Source: Agromyces laixinhei
GTDB lineage: Bacteria; Actinomycetota; Actinomycetes; Actinomycetales; Microbacteriaceae
Reading direction: 5' to 3'
DNA length: 64,000 bases
Assembly: GCF_006337065.1 (NCBI RefSeq)
Contig: NZ_CP040872.1
Location: 3,100,001-3,164,000 of the forward strand
Shown here: positions 9,668 to 18,000 of the stretch, one piece after another
Numbering within the stretch: the first letter of the stretch is position 1
How the letters are laid out: the number at the start of each line of letters is the position of its first letter
Notes under the pieces: model-generated
The model's database searches: none
Told to the model about the DNA's origin: nothing
Seen by the model: only the letters and a program-made list of their open reading frames with translations
Program-made: the position numbers and the translations under genes

Positions 9668-9807
9668 GCCAGCCGGGGCCCAGCCGCCAGCCGGACTAGC
9701 TGCCAGCCGGACTAGCCGCCAGCCGGCCAGCCAGCAGCCGCCCAGCGCCCGGCCACCAGCCGCCCAGCGCCCAGCCACCGGCCACCAGCCACCAGCCACC
9801 AGCCAGT
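9668..9807. repeat. Low-complexity CAGCC/CCAGC-rich intergenic tract
   Basis: The whole gap between the HNH gene and the ABC-F gene consists of imperfect CCAGCC-based repeats. A block containing GCCAGCCGGACTAG occurs twice near 9690-9715, and a 7-bp CCACCAG period is visible near 9780-9803. No gene or promoter is recognisable in it. Confidence 0.7.
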
Positions 9808-11400
9808 TCAGAGCGCCCCGGTCGCCGCCGTCTCGCGCACCCGTCCGGCGCCCTCGAACACGAGCAGCCGGTCGGCGAGCTTGTCGACGAAGAACCGGTC
9901 GTGGCTGACGACGATCACGGCGCCCGGAAAGTGGGTGAGCGCCCGTTCCATGACCTGCGTCGAGGTGATGTCGAGGTGGTTCGTCGGTTCGTCGAGCACG
10001 ATCACGGCCGCGCCCGAGAGCAGGCACTGGGCGATCGCGACGCGGGCGCGCTGACCGCCCGAGAGCGTGCCGATCTTCTGCTTCAGATCGGCCTCCGAGA
10101 ACTGCAGCATGGCGAGGAACCGATTCACGCTCTTCTTCGTCGCGGTGAACGCGAGCGAGTCGGGGTAGGCGTTGACCGCGTGCCCGACCGTGTCTTCGAG
10201 GTCGAGCTCGGCATAGACCCGGTTGTACGACACGAACCTCGCGCCCTTGGCCCAGCGAACCGTACCGGCATCCGCTTCGGTCTCACCGGTGAGCACATCG
10301 AGCAGGGTCGACTTGCCCGAGCCGTTCGAACCGAGCACCGCGACCCGGTCGCCGCGTTGCAGGTCGAAGGAGACCCCATCGAAGAGCGGAGTGCCGTTGA
10401 ATCCCTTCGCCAGCCCGGTCACCGTCAACAGGTCGTTCGACACCCGCAGGCCCTCGTAGATGCCCGTGATGATCTGGTCGATCGGGCGCGGCGCCTGCCG
10501 CTTCTTGATGTCGGCGAGTCGGCGCGCGACGGCGTTCGAGGGGTTGCGAGCGGCCTCGCGGCGCGCCGCCGATGCGGCCTGCTCGTAGGCCAGCAGCTCC
10601 TCTTCGTGGGCGAACTGCTTCTCGAGCATCTTCAGTCGCGACCGCTTCGCGTGCACGTACGCCGAGTAGTCGCCCTCGTATTCCTGCAGGCGATAGTTCT
10701 CGAGCTCGATGATGCGGGTGACGACGCCGTCGAGAAACTGCCGGTCGTGCGAGACGACGAGCACCGCGCCCGCGAACGACGACAGCCAGTTCTCGACCCA
10801 CTTCACGCCGTCGAGGTCGAGGAAGTTCGTCGGCTCGTCGAGCAGCAGCACGTCGGGCGCCTGCACGAGGATCTGCGCGAGCGCGGCGCGGTTCCGCCAT
10901 CCGCCCGACAGTCGCCCGACGGCGAGTGCACGACGCTCGTCGTCGAAGCCGAGTCTCGTCAGCACCGTGTCGATCGTGGTCTCGTAGGTCCACCCGTCGA
11001 TGTGGTCCATGCGCTCGAAGAGCTCGCCCTGCTCGGTCAGCAGCCGGGTCATCGCGTCATCCGCCATCGGCTCGGCGAGCGCCATGCCGATCTCGTCGAG
11101 GCGGGCCTGCGTCTCGTGCACCTGCGCGAAGTGCCCACTCAAGATCTGCTGGATGCTCTGCTCGCCGTCGAGCTCGGAGAACTGCGAGAAATACCCGATC
11201 GTGGTGCCGAGCGTGACGTCGCGGGTGCCGCCGCTCGGCTCGCGCCGCCCGAGCACGACCTCGAGCAGACTCGTCTTGCCGGTGCCGTTCTTGCCGATGA
11301 GGCCCACGCGGTCGCCCTGCTTGAGCTTCAGGAACGCCTCTTTCACGACCGTGCGCCCGTCGAACTCGATGCTCACGTCGTTCAGTCGGATGAAGCTCAC
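9808..11400 (-). CDS. ABC-F family ATP-binding protein
   Basis: 530 residues with two ABC domains and no membrane segments. First domain: Walker A GKNGTGKTS, signature LSGGWRNR, Walker B VLLLDEPTNFLDL. Linker of about 80 charged residues with KRSRLKMLEKQF. Second domain: GSNGSGKST, LSGGQRARV, VIVLDEPTNHLDI. ABC-F proteins act on the ribosome, either as translation factors or as antibiotic-protection proteins. It is not EttA by its N-terminus. Start: GTG 11400, with AAGGA well spaced before it; the frame stays open much further upstream but only through low-complexity sequence. Confidence 0.92.
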   Translation of the reverse strand: MSFIRLNDVSIEFDGRTVVKEAFLKLKQGDRVGLIGKNGTGKTSLLEVVLGRREPSGGTRDVTLGTTIGYFSQFSELDGEQSIQQILSGHFAQVHETQARLDEIGMALAEPMADDAMTRLLTEQGELFERMDHIDGWTYETTIDTVLTRLGFDDERRALAVGRLSGGWRNRAALAQILVQAPDVLLLDEPTNFLDLDGVKWVENWLSSFAGAVLVVSHDRQFLDGVVTRIIELENYRLQEYEGDYSAYVHAKRSRLKMLEKQFAHEEELLAYEQAASAARREAARNPSNAVARRLADIKKRQAPRPIDQIITGIYEGLRVSNDLLTVTGLAKGFNGTPLFDGVSFDLQRGDRVAVLGSNGSGKSTLLDVLTGETEADAGTVRWAKGARFVSYNRVYAELDLEDTVGHAVNAYPDSLAFTATKKSVNRFLAMLQFSEADLKQKIGTLSGGQRARVAIAQCLLSGAAVIVLDEPTNHLDITSTQVMERALTHFPGAVIVVSHDRFFVDKLADRLLVFEGAGRVRETAATGAL

Positions 11401-11447
11401 GGATGTCCTTGCAGTCGGGAAGAGAAGCAGCGAAGCGGATGCCTCGG

Positions 11448-11485
11448 GCCGCGAGCCGCGAGCCGCGAGCCGCGAGCCGCGAGCC
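11448..11485. repeat. Five tandem copies of a 7-bp unit (GCCGCGA)
   Basis: Perfect GCCGCGA units start at 11448, 11455, 11462, 11469 and 11476, plus a partial sixth. They lie in the 285-bp gap between the divergent ABC-F and small secreted-protein genes, about 50 bp upstream of the ABC-F start, so changes in copy number could alter promoter spacing. The rest of the gap shows nothing recognisable apart from the -10-like sequence before 11686. Confidence 0.9.
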
Positions 11486-11685
11486 AACTCTACCGACGCC
11501 GCGGCGCCGCCAGATCCTGGGCCGGACGGCCGCGTTGCCGCAGCGCGCAGGCGATTTCGCGATACAGCCCCGTGTCTCGGATGCACGAGTGCGAATCGCC
11601 TGCAGCGTGCGGGCGTGCCGCGTGGCCGCATGAGAGTTCCCTCATGCAGGGCCCGCAACAGCATGGTCCGCGGCAGAATCGGAGC

Positions 11686-11976
11686 ATGAGGCGCGTCGTC
11701 ACGATCACCATGGTCGCTGCAGCCGCCGCGGTGGCGGTCACGCTCGGTGCGCTCGGCGCGAGTGCGCTCACACCCCGCGACGAGCCCGGCCGGGCGGTCG
11801 ATCTCGCGCCGCTCGTGGTGCAGACTCCGGCACCCGGCAGCACCCCCGAGGAGTCGGCGCCGCCGACTGCCGGGCCTGAGCAGCCGACGACCGTCGCACC
11901 GAATCCGCCCGACGACCTCGATGATGACGACCTCGATCCGGATGACACGGACGACCCTGATGACGACGCCGGGTGA
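11686..11976 (+). CDS. Small exported protein with acidic C-terminus
   Basis: 96 residues, family not recognised. An N-terminal MRR plus an Ala/Val/Leu-rich stretch (about 8-27) looks like a signal peptide or anchor. A Pro/Thr/Glu-rich linker and a strongly acidic tail (DDLDDDDLDPDDTDDPDDD) follow. CAGAAT (11674-11679) stands 6 nt before the ATG, suggesting a leaderless mRNA. Its 3' end overlaps the phosphotransferase gene by 17 bp in another frame, so the two are cotranscribed. The acidic tail could bind metal ions or basic partners at the surface (inference only). Confidence 0.65.
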   Translation: MRRVVTITMVAAAAAVAVTLGALGASALTPRDEPGRAVDLAPLVVQTPAPGSTPEESAPPTAGPEQPTTVAPNPPDDLDDDDLDPDDTDDPDDDAG

Positions 11977-13189
11977 CGACGAGCTCGACCTCCTCCACGC
12001 CGTCGCCGAATCGAGCCGCCTGCACCTGGTCGAGGCGACGCGCGTGCACGGCGAGGCCGGCCCTGACGGATTCGTCACCGGCTACCGGGTGCGGCTCGCC
12101 GACGAGGCCGGGCGGCAGATCGAGCGCTTCGTCTACGTGACCACGGAACCCCGCGGCGGCGACCGCGACGGCGTGCTGCGCATGCGCGACGAATCCGGCG
12201 ACGAGCGCGCGGTCTGGGTGTACCCGAACGATCCGCGCCTGCCCGCTCTCGCCCGCGCCGTCGTGCCGTCGCAGGCACGCGAAGTCCTGGAATCGTTCGG
12301 CCCGGGTCATGTGTGGGCCCACGACGCATCGGGCGTCGGCTCGCCGGGGGGCCGGGAATCGGAACTCGCCCTCGTCGTCGCGGCCTACCGACCGGGAAAA
12401 CGGGCGGTGGTGCGCGCGACCCTCGGAGGCCGTCGCGCCTACCTCAAGGTGGTGCCGCCCGGACGTGCCGAACGGATTCACGCCCGGCACGAGGTCTGGC
12501 GTGCCGCAGGCATTCCGGTGCCGCGACCGCTCGGCTGGACCGAGCAGGGCATCGTCGGGCTGGCGGAGCAACCCGGTCGCGCAGCGAGCGAAGCCCTCGA
12601 CCGAGCCGACCCCGATCGGCTGCTCGACGGCATCGCGGCGCTCAGGCGACGTATCGCCCAGTTGCCGAGCAACGCCGATGCGCGCGGCTCATTGGGCGGA
12701 CGCGTCGACTGGTACACCCGCCGCACCGCGATGCGCGACCCGGAACTCGAGCCTCGGCTCCGGAGCATCCGGGCATCGGTCGACCGGCTCCTGGCAGAGA
12801 CGACCGCCGAACGCGTCACGATTCACGGCGACCTGCACCTCGGCCAGCTCTTCGTCGACGAGCACGACCCGAGCCGGGTGGCAGGCGTGATCGACATCGA
12901 CACCGCCGGCACCGGCGACCCCGCAGACGACGATGCGGCGCTCTGGGCTCATCTCATCGCAACCGCGACGCATGCCGCAGCGCATGCGGCGACGGCCGGC
13001 GACCTCGTTCGAGCCGAGCGGGCCGAGACGCTCGCCGACCGCGCGCGCAGTCGGTGGAGCGCCGACGGCGCCGACCGCGCGGATCGCATCGCCGCCATCG
13101 CGGCCACCCACCTGTTGGGGCACGCGCTCACCGGCTCGCTTCCGGCGGCCGACGCGGTCGCACTGGCGGAGGGGTTGGTCCAACGATGA
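11960..13189 (+). CDS. Aminoglycoside phosphotransferase-like kinase
   Basis: 409 residues. The kinase core has YLKVV (nucleotide-binding Lys), Brenner-type HGDLHLGQLF (about 288-297) and DFG-equivalent VIDIDTAGTGDP (about 308-319), typical of APH/choline-kinase-like enzymes. An N-terminal domain of about 130 residues precedes it and gives the general look of maltokinase-type kinases with a cap domain, but I cannot assign the substrate. ATG 11960 lies inside the preceding small gene. At the stop, three 9-bp repeats (13182-13208) begin. Confidence 0.8.
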   Translation: MTTPGDDELDLLHAVAESSRLHLVEATRVHGEAGPDGFVTGYRVRLADEAGRQIERFVYVTTEPRGGDRDGVLRMRDESGDERAVWVYPNDPRLPALARAVVPSQAREVLESFGPGHVWAHDASGVGSPGGRESELALVVAAYRPGKRAVVRATLGGRRAYLKVVPPGRAERIHARHEVWRAAGIPVPRPLGWTEQGIVGLAEQPGRAASEALDRADPDRLLDGIAALRRRIAQLPSNADARGSLGGRVDWYTRRTAMRDPELEPRLRSIRASVDRLLAETTAERVTIHGDLHLGQLFVDEHDPSRVAGVIDIDTAGTGDPADDDAALWAHLIATATHAAAHAATAGDLVRAERAETLADRARSRWSADGADRADRIAAIAATHLLGHALTGSLPAADAVALAEGLVQR

Positions 13190-13208
13190 GAACGATGAGA
13201 ACGATGAG
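13182..13208 (+). repeat. Three copies of AACGATGAG spanning the kinase stop codon
   Basis: Perfect 9-bp units at 13182, 13191 and 13200 overlap the TGA stop at 13187. They also open a 24-codon frame (ATG 13186 to TGA 13260), which I do not regard as a proven gene. ATGAGAAG and CTTCTCAT further on form an 8-bp inverted repeat with a long loop. Confidence 0.8.
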
Positions 13209-13295
13209 AAGGTCCTCATCCCGGCCTCCTCGTCTTCTCATGCAGCAGCCCGAACCTTGAATCGGAGGGTTCCCCTCCCGACGAAAGGACACACG

Positions 13296-13643
13296 ATGCG
13301 CAACAGGACGAAATGGATCGCAGTGGGCGCGGCAACGACGCTCGGACTCGGGATCACCGGATTCGGCAGCGTGGCGGCGTTCGCCGACGACGGCACCGGG
13401 TCGAGCGACTCCGTTGCCGTGACGACCGAGCCGACCCCGAGCCAGCAGATCGCCAGTGCGGCGACCGACACGACGCTCTCGGTCGCGACGCCCGATTCCC
13501 CCGCGACCGCGGCCTCGCCGGCCGACGCACCGGACGGAGCGGACACGGCGGCCACACCGCCGACCCCGGCCTCGCCCGCCTCGGCCGACGACCTCGCAAC
13601 TCCGGAATCGCCCGCGTCGGAGTCGCCCGCGTCGGCGAGCTGA
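13296..13643 (+). CDS. Small secreted Ala/Ser/Pro/Thr-rich protein
   Basis: 115 residues, family not recognised. MRNRTKWIAVGAATTLGLGITG and an AFA-DD cleavage-like site give a clear signal peptide of about 30 residues. The mature part is a low-complexity chain of Ser, Pro, Ala, Thr and acidic residues with repeated ESPAS/PDSPA-like motifs. AAAGG lies 7 nt before the ATG. The 3' end is closed by a strong hairpin shared with the convergent two-component operon. Possibly a cell-wall spacer or glycosylation target. Confidence 0.6.
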   Translation: MRNRTKWIAVGAATTLGLGITGFGSVAAFADDGTGSSDSVAVTTEPTPSQQIASAATDTTLSVATPDSPATAASPADAPDGADTAATPPTPASPASADDLATPESPASESPASAS

Positions 13644-13664
13644 TCGACGCGTTCGACCCGAGGA

Positions 13665-13694
13665 ATCGCCCGGACTCACACGAGTCCGGGCGAT
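13665..13694. terminator. Perfect 13-bp hairpin between convergent genes
   Basis: Arms ATCGCCCGGACTC (13665-13677) and GAGTCCGGGCGAT (13682-13694) with a 4-nt loop. It lies 21 bp after the secreted-protein stop and 19 bp beyond the stop of the response-regulator gene on the other strand, so it can serve both directions. Confidence 0.85.
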
Positions 13695-13713
13695 CCGCCT
13701 GTCACGATTCCGT

Positions 13714-14370
13714 TCAGACGAGCCGATAGCCTGCGCCGCGCACCGTCTCGATGCGCGCGGCGCCGAGCTTGCCGCGAAGGTAACGCACATACACGTCGAC
13801 CACATTGCTGCCGGGGTCGAAGTCGACGCCCCAGACCCGGCTCAGCAATTGCTCGCGGCTCAACACCTGGTCGGGATGCCGCAGGAACTCCTCTGCGAGG
13901 GCGAACTCCCGTGCGGAGAGCTCGACGGTGGCCTCGCCGACCGTCGCCCGGCGCGTGTGCAGATCGAGCTGCAGGTCGCCGCGCGCCAGCGTGGTTCCCG
14001 CTCCGCCGTCGACGTCTCGCAGGCGTGAACGCACCCGTGCGAGCAGTTCGTCGAACTTGAACGGCTTCGGAATGTAGTCGTTCGCTCCGCCGTCGAGCCC
14101 GGCGACGGTGTCGCTCGTCGCGGTGCGCGCGGTGAGCATGACGATCGGCACGGTCGCCCCTTCGGCGCGGGCACGGCGCAAGACCGTGAACCCGTCGAGT
14201 CCGGGCAGCCCGACGTCGAGCAGTACGAGATCCACCGCCCCGCGGCGGATGAGCTCGAGCGCCTCGGTGCCGGTCGGCGCCACGACGACGTCGTACCCCG
14301 CGGCGCGCAGCCCGCGCTCGACGAACCGGGCGATGCCCGCTTCGTCCTCGGCCACCAGGATGCGGCTCAT
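13714..14370 (-). CDS. OmpR-family response regulator
   Basis: 218 residues. The receiver domain has phospho-acceptor D52 (LVLLDVGLPG), conserved T/A and K positions (VMLTART, IPKPFK), and a C-terminal winged helix ending RIETVRGAGYRLV. It lies downstream of and overlaps by 4 bp the sensor kinase gene. Such PrrA/MprA/TcrA-like pairs control envelope or stress genes; the specific targets are not visible here. Confidence 0.93.
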   Translation of the reverse strand: MSRILVAEDEAGIARFVERGLRAAGYDVVVAPTGTEALELIRRGAVDLVLLDVGLPGLDGFTVLRRARAEGATVPIVMLTARTATSDTVAGLDGGANDYIPKPFKFDELLARVRSRLRDVDGGAGTTLARGDLQLDLHTRRATVGEATVELSAREFALAEEFLRHPDQVLSREQLLSRVWGVDFDPGSNVVDVYVRYLRGKLGAARIETVRGAGYRLV

Positions 14371-15869
14371 CCGTTCTCCTCCCCCTCGGCCGGAGCGCGC
14401 CCGGCACCTCCGTCGATCGGAACGACGATCGAGAACCGCGAGCCGGCGCTCGAACTCGACACCTCGACCCGGCCGCCGTGCGAGCCTGCGATCGCCTCGA
14501 CGATCGGCAGACCGAGTCCAGATCCACGGATGCCGCGGCCCGCGTGCACTCGACCGAACCGCTGGAAGATGCGCGCCTCGGCACCCGGCGGAATGCCGGG
14601 TCCCTCATCGTCGACCCACAGTTGCACCACCCCGTCGCCGCGCGTGCTGCCGATGCGCACCTGCGTGCCGTCGTCGGAGTACTTCGCGGCGTTGTCGACG
14701 AGTTGCAGCCACGCCTGCGTGATCCGCCGCGGATCGAGCACGACCGTGACGTCGGCCGTTGCGGCGAGTCGCCAGTCGTGGCCCGGCATGACGCTCGACT
14801 TCGCATGCACGGTTCGGGTCAGTTCGGCGACGTCGACCGGCTCCATCACCGGCGAATCCGCCGGAACCTCGGCGAGCAGCTCGATCCGGTCGACGAGTTC
14901 GACCATGCGATCGAGCTCGCCGATCGCGAGGTCACGGGTCGCGCGGACCTCGTCGACATCGGCCGGGTCGAGCAGTTCGAGGTGACCGCGCACGATCGTG
15001 ATCGGGGTCTTGAGCTCGTGCCGCACGTCGTCGAGCAGGCGCCGTTGGCTCGAGATCGAGTCGTCGAGCCGGTCGAGCATGCCGTTGACCGTCTCGGTGA
15101 GGCGGCTGACCTCGTCGCGCCCGTGCACCGGAATCCGCTCGTCGAGGGCGTTGACCGTGATCCGCGATGCCGTCGATCGCAAGCGGCGAACCGGCTCGAG
15201 CAGGCGGCCGGCCACGAACCATCCGGCGAGGCCGACGGCGACGACCGCACCGGCGGCGATGGCGGCGTAGGTGACGAACGCCGCGTTGAGATCGGCGAGC
15301 GCGCCGTCGAGGTCGATCGCGTCGACGTAGACGCCGCGCTGGGGATCACCGGCGACCCCGACGGGCGCAGCGACGTACCGGAACCAGTGCCCCGATTCGG
15401 CGAACGTGCCGATCCGCACCGCGTCGTCGTCGGCGCTCTCGGTCGCCACTCGCTCGACGAACCCCGGCACCGCATCGAGCCGAAGGTCGCTCTCGACCCC
15501 GGGCACGAAGGCCGCACGCCCGTCGACGATGCCGAGCGCTCCCTCGAATCGGCCCGGCACGACGCGTTCGAGCACGCCGTGCAGTGCGCCGCGAGTCGTC
15601 GCGAAACCGTCACCCGAGGGCACGGCCGGCACGCCGGCGCCATCGGTCGACTGGGAGTCGGATCCCGTCGCGCCGGCGTCGGCACCGGCACCCGCACCGC
15701 CGACGACGGCCCGCGCACTCTCGACCCGCTGCAGCAAGCGGGCATCGACGGCGGCGGTGATGCGATCACGCTGCACGAGATAGGCGGCCCCTCCCGCCAC
15801 GGTCAGGCCGAGGAAGGAGACGGCGATGATCGACACGAGGATCCGCGCACGCACCGAACCGAGACCCAT
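14367..15869 (-). CDS. Sensor histidine kinase with HAMP domain
   Basis: 500 residues from ATG 15869. First membrane segment about residues 9-31, extracytoplasmic sensor region about 35-198 with no recognised fold, second membrane segment about 201-221, HAMP to about 270, HisKA motif DVRHELKTPITIV with H284, then an HATPase domain (DNAAKYSDDG, DEGPGIPPGAE, GSGLGLPIV). The frame is open further upstream, but residues there lack a membrane signature and GGAG lies suitably before 15869. It pairs with the OmpR-type regulator overlapping its end. Confidence 0.9.
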   Translation of the reverse strand: MGLGSVRARILVSIIAVSFLGLTVAGGAAYLVQRDRITAAVDARLLQRVESARAVVGGAGAGADAGATGSDSQSTDGAGVPAVPSGDGFATTRGALHGVLERVVPGRFEGALGIVDGRAAFVPGVESDLRLDAVPGFVERVATESADDDAVRIGTFAESGHWFRYVAAPVGVAGDPQRGVYVDAIDLDGALADLNAAFVTYAAIAAGAVVAVGLAGWFVAGRLLEPVRRLRSTASRITVNALDERIPVHGRDEVSRLTETVNGMLDRLDDSISSQRRLLDDVRHELKTPITIVRGHLELLDPADVDEVRATRDLAIGELDRMVELVDRIELLAEVPADSPVMEPVDVAELTRTVHAKSSVMPGHDWRLAATADVTVVLDPRRITQAWLQLVDNAAKYSDDGTQVRIGSTRGDGVVQLWVDDEGPGIPPGAEARIFQRFGRVHAGRGIRGSGLGLPIVEAIAGSHGGRVEVSSSSAGSRFSIVVPIDGGAGRAPAEGEENG

Positions 15870-15973
15870 GGATCCAGTATCTCCAGACGCTCGGCCGACG
15901 GTGACGAGGATGAGAACTCTCTCACGCGGCATCCGTCTGCTGAACCCCTCACCGACCACCCAGCCGGACGATC

Positions 15974-15979
15974 TAGGCT
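15974..15979 (+). promoter_or_regulatory. Possible -10 of the EctB-like gene
   Basis: TAGGCT fits the actinobacterial TANNNT -10 pattern and would give a leader of about 33 nt containing the AAAAGGAG ribosome-binding site at 16001-16008. No clear -35 was found. Confidence 0.35.
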
Positions 15980-16018
15980 GAAGCACCGTCACCCACCTGA
16001 AAAAGGAGCATGCCCGCC

Positions 16019-17293
16019 ATGAGCGACGCCGCGAATCTCGACGTCTTCGACCGCCGCGAGTCGGAAGTCCGCGGATACGTCCGCGCATTCCCCACGGTCT
16101 TCGACCGTGCGAGCGGTTCGACCCTCGTCGACGCCAACGGCCGCGAGTACCTCGACTTCTTCGCGGGCGCCGGCGTGCTGAACTACGGGCACAACAACCC
16201 CGTGTTAACCCGGGCGCTCATCGAGTACCTCGAGCGCGGCGGAATCATCCACGGCCTCGACATGGCGACCTCGGCCAAGCGCGCGTTCATCGAGGCGTTC
16301 GAACGTCTCGTGCTCGAGCCTCGCGGGCTCGACCACAAGCTGCAGTTCACGGGCCCGACCGGCGCGAACGCGGTCGAGGCGGCACTCAAGGTCGCCCGCC
16401 AGGCCACCGGCCGCTCGACCGTCGTCGCCTTCACCAACGCCTTCCACGGCCTCAGCCTCGGCGCACTCGCCGCAACCGGCAACGGACACTATCGGGATGC
16501 CGCGGGCACGCCGCTCGACAACGTGGCACGCCTGCCCTACGACGGGTACCTCGGCGTCGACGTCGACACGCTCGACCTGTTCGAGAAGATGCTCGACGAC
16601 CCGGGATCGGGACTCGACCTGCCCGCTGCCGTCATCGTCGAGGCGGTGCAGGGCGAGGGCGGCATCAATGTCGCGAGCATCCCGTGGCTGCAGCGACTGC
16701 GCGCGATGACCGCCGAACGCGGCATCCTGCTCATCCTCGACGAGATCCAGTCGGGCATCGGACGCACCGGCACCTTCTTCGCCTTCGAGGCCGCCGGCAT
16801 CGTGCCCGACATCGTGACGGTGTCGAAGTCGATCTCGGGCTCGGGCCTGCCGATGTCGCTCGTGCTGCTGCGCCCCGAGGTCGACGTGTGGAAGCCGGGC
16901 GCCCACACCGGCACGTTCCGCGGCAACAACCTCGCATTCGTCTCGGCGCGCGTCGCCCTCGAGACGTACTGGGCCGACACCGCATTCACCGACGGCGTCG
17001 CCGCGAAGTCTGAGCTGCTCCGCACCGAACTCGAGCGGATCGCCGCCGAGCACCCTGAACTCGGCTTCGCCCCGCGCGGCCGCGGGCTCATGTACGGCCT
17101 GGCATGCGACGCAGACCGCACGCTCGCGGGTCGAATCTCGAAGGAGGCGTTCGCACGGGGCCTCGTCATCGAGACCTCGGGCGCATTCGACGAGGTGCTG
17201 AAGTTCCTGCCTGCGCTCACGATCACCGAAGACGAGTTGCGCGCCGGTCTCGCGATCGTGCGCGAGAGCCTCGACACGGTGCTCGCTGGCTGA
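16019..17293 (+). CDS. ectB: Diaminobutyrate--2-oxoglutarate transaminase (EctB-like)
   Basis: 424 residues, class III PLP-dependent aminotransferase. EctB-typical stretches ESEVRGYVRAFPTVF, FFAGAGVLNYGHNNP and FTGPTGANAVEAALK are present, with PLP-binding D241 and Schiff-base K270 (VTVSKSISGSG). It converts aspartate semialdehyde plus glutamate to L-2,4-diaminobutyrate and 2-oxoglutarate. ATG 16019 is chosen over 16010 because AGGAG is 10 nt before the former and only 1 nt before the latter. No ectA, ectC or siderophore gene lies nearby. A role in making DAB for cell-wall peptide, as in DAB-containing Microbacteriaceae, is a plausible alternative to ectoine synthesis. Confidence 0.85.
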   Translation: MSDAANLDVFDRRESEVRGYVRAFPTVFDRASGSTLVDANGREYLDFFAGAGVLNYGHNNPVLTRALIEYLERGGIIHGLDMATSAKRAFIEAFERLVLEPRGLDHKLQFTGPTGANAVEAALKVARQATGRSTVVAFTNAFHGLSLGALAATGNGHYRDAAGTPLDNVARLPYDGYLGVDVDTLDLFEKMLDDPGSGLDLPAAVIVEAVQGEGGINVASIPWLQRLRAMTAERGILLILDEIQSGIGRTGTFFAFEAAGIVPDIVTVSKSISGSGLPMSLVLLRPEVDVWKPGAHTGTFRGNNLAFVSARVALETYWADTAFTDGVAAKSELLRTELERIAAEHPELGFAPRGRGLMYGLACDADRTLAGRISKEAFARGLVIETSGAFDEVLKFLPALTITEDELRAGLAIVRESLDTVLAG

Positions 17294-17321
17294 ACACAGG
17301 GTGCTCGCTGCCTGAGCTCGG

Positions 17322-17888
17322 TCAGCCCTGGAAGTCCTCCGGGTCGACCTCGTCGAGGAACCGCTTGAACTCGTCGAGCTTCTCTTCGGCACTCGCCTCG
17401 CCGGCCGAAGCCCCGGCGCCGGCTTCGGCCCCGGCCCCGGCTTCGGCTTCGGCTTCGGCTTCGGCTTCGGCTTCGACCATCTCGGCGGGGATGCCCGCTT
17501 CGTCGAACACCTCGTCGGCGACCCAGATGGGCGCTTCGGCTCGCAGGGCGAGCGCGATGGCGTCCGACGGCCGTGAGTCGAGGATCTGCAGGCCGGTCGG
17601 TGTCGTCAGGGTCAGCTCGGCGTAGAACGTTCCGTCTGCGATGCGGGTCACCTCCACTTGCTCCACCCTCGCCCCCAAGGCGCCGAACAGCGTCGTGATG
17701 AGGTCATGCGACAACGGCCGCGGCGCCTCGCGACCCTCGACGGCGAGCAGTATGGATGTGGCCTCCTGGGCGCCGATCCAGACCGGGAGCAGCCGCCCGG
17801 CGCCGTGCTCCTCGAGCACCGGCTTCAAGAGGACGATGCACTGGCCCGCACCATCGAGGGCGACATCGAGAACGCGCACCTGGATCAT
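17322..17888 (-). CDS. Bifunctional nuclease (DUF151) family protein
   Basis: 188 residues. The DUF151 core covers residues 1-135, with VLLKPVLEEHGAGRLLPVWIGAQEA and SRPSDAIALALRAEAPIWV. Family members show DNase/RNase activity in vitro, and their in vivo role in Actinobacteria is unclear. The C-terminus is unusual: a Glu-Ala dipeptide repeat (residues 139-150, from six GGCTTC hexamers on the + strand) and a Gly-Ala-Glu stretch separate the core from a final acidic helix EEKLDEFKRFLDEVDPEDF. It is convergent with the EctB-like gene. Confidence 0.88.
   Translation of the reverse strand: MIQVRVLDVALDGAGQCIVLLKPVLEEHGAGRLLPVWIGAQEATSILLAVEGREAPRPLSHDLITTLFGALGARVEQVEVTRIADGTFYAELTLTTPTGLQILDSRPSDAIALALRAEAPIWVADEVFDEAGIPAEMVEAEAEAEAEAEAGAGAEAGAGASAGEASAEEKLDEFKRFLDEVDPEDFQG
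17439..17474. repeat. Six GGCTTC hexamers inside the nuclease gene
   Basis: Perfect hexanucleotide array coding for (Glu-Ala)6 on the minus strand. Slippage would change protein length by dipeptides without a frameshift. Confidence 0.93.
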
Positions 17889-17971
17889 GTCCCCTCCCGT
17901 CGGACGATCAGGAATTCGGGTGACCCTGCCATCGTACGTCCGAGTGCGTCACGGCGCCTGAGACCGAGGTT

Positions 17972-17993
17972 TGTTGGATCCAACATGTATCCT
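17972..17993 (+). promoter_or_regulatory. Palindromic operator and -10 for the DsbA/CcdA/GntR operon
   Basis: TGTTGGATCCAACA (17972-17985) is a perfect 14-bp palindrome of the size and symmetry bound by GntR/FadR-type dimers. It lies directly upstream of TATCCT (17988-17993), which is 7 nt before ATG 18001, so the transcript is probably leaderless and a bound repressor would sit in the promoter spacer. The GntR encoded as third gene of this operon is the natural candidate. Confidence 0.6.
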
Positions 17994-18000
17994 AGATCCG

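Noticed and set aside
9901..11976. 691-codon open frame antisense to the ABC-F gene
   Set aside because: High-GC antisense shadow; composition is Arg/Glu/His-rich low complexity and the opposite strand has clear ABC motifs.
13186..13260. 24-codon ORF after the kinase gene
   Set aside because: Made largely of the 9-bp repeat, no convincing ribosome-binding site and no conserved features.
16019..17293. Ectoine biosynthesis cluster
   Set aside because: Only the EctB-like gene is present; neighbouring genes are unrelated to EctA or EctC.
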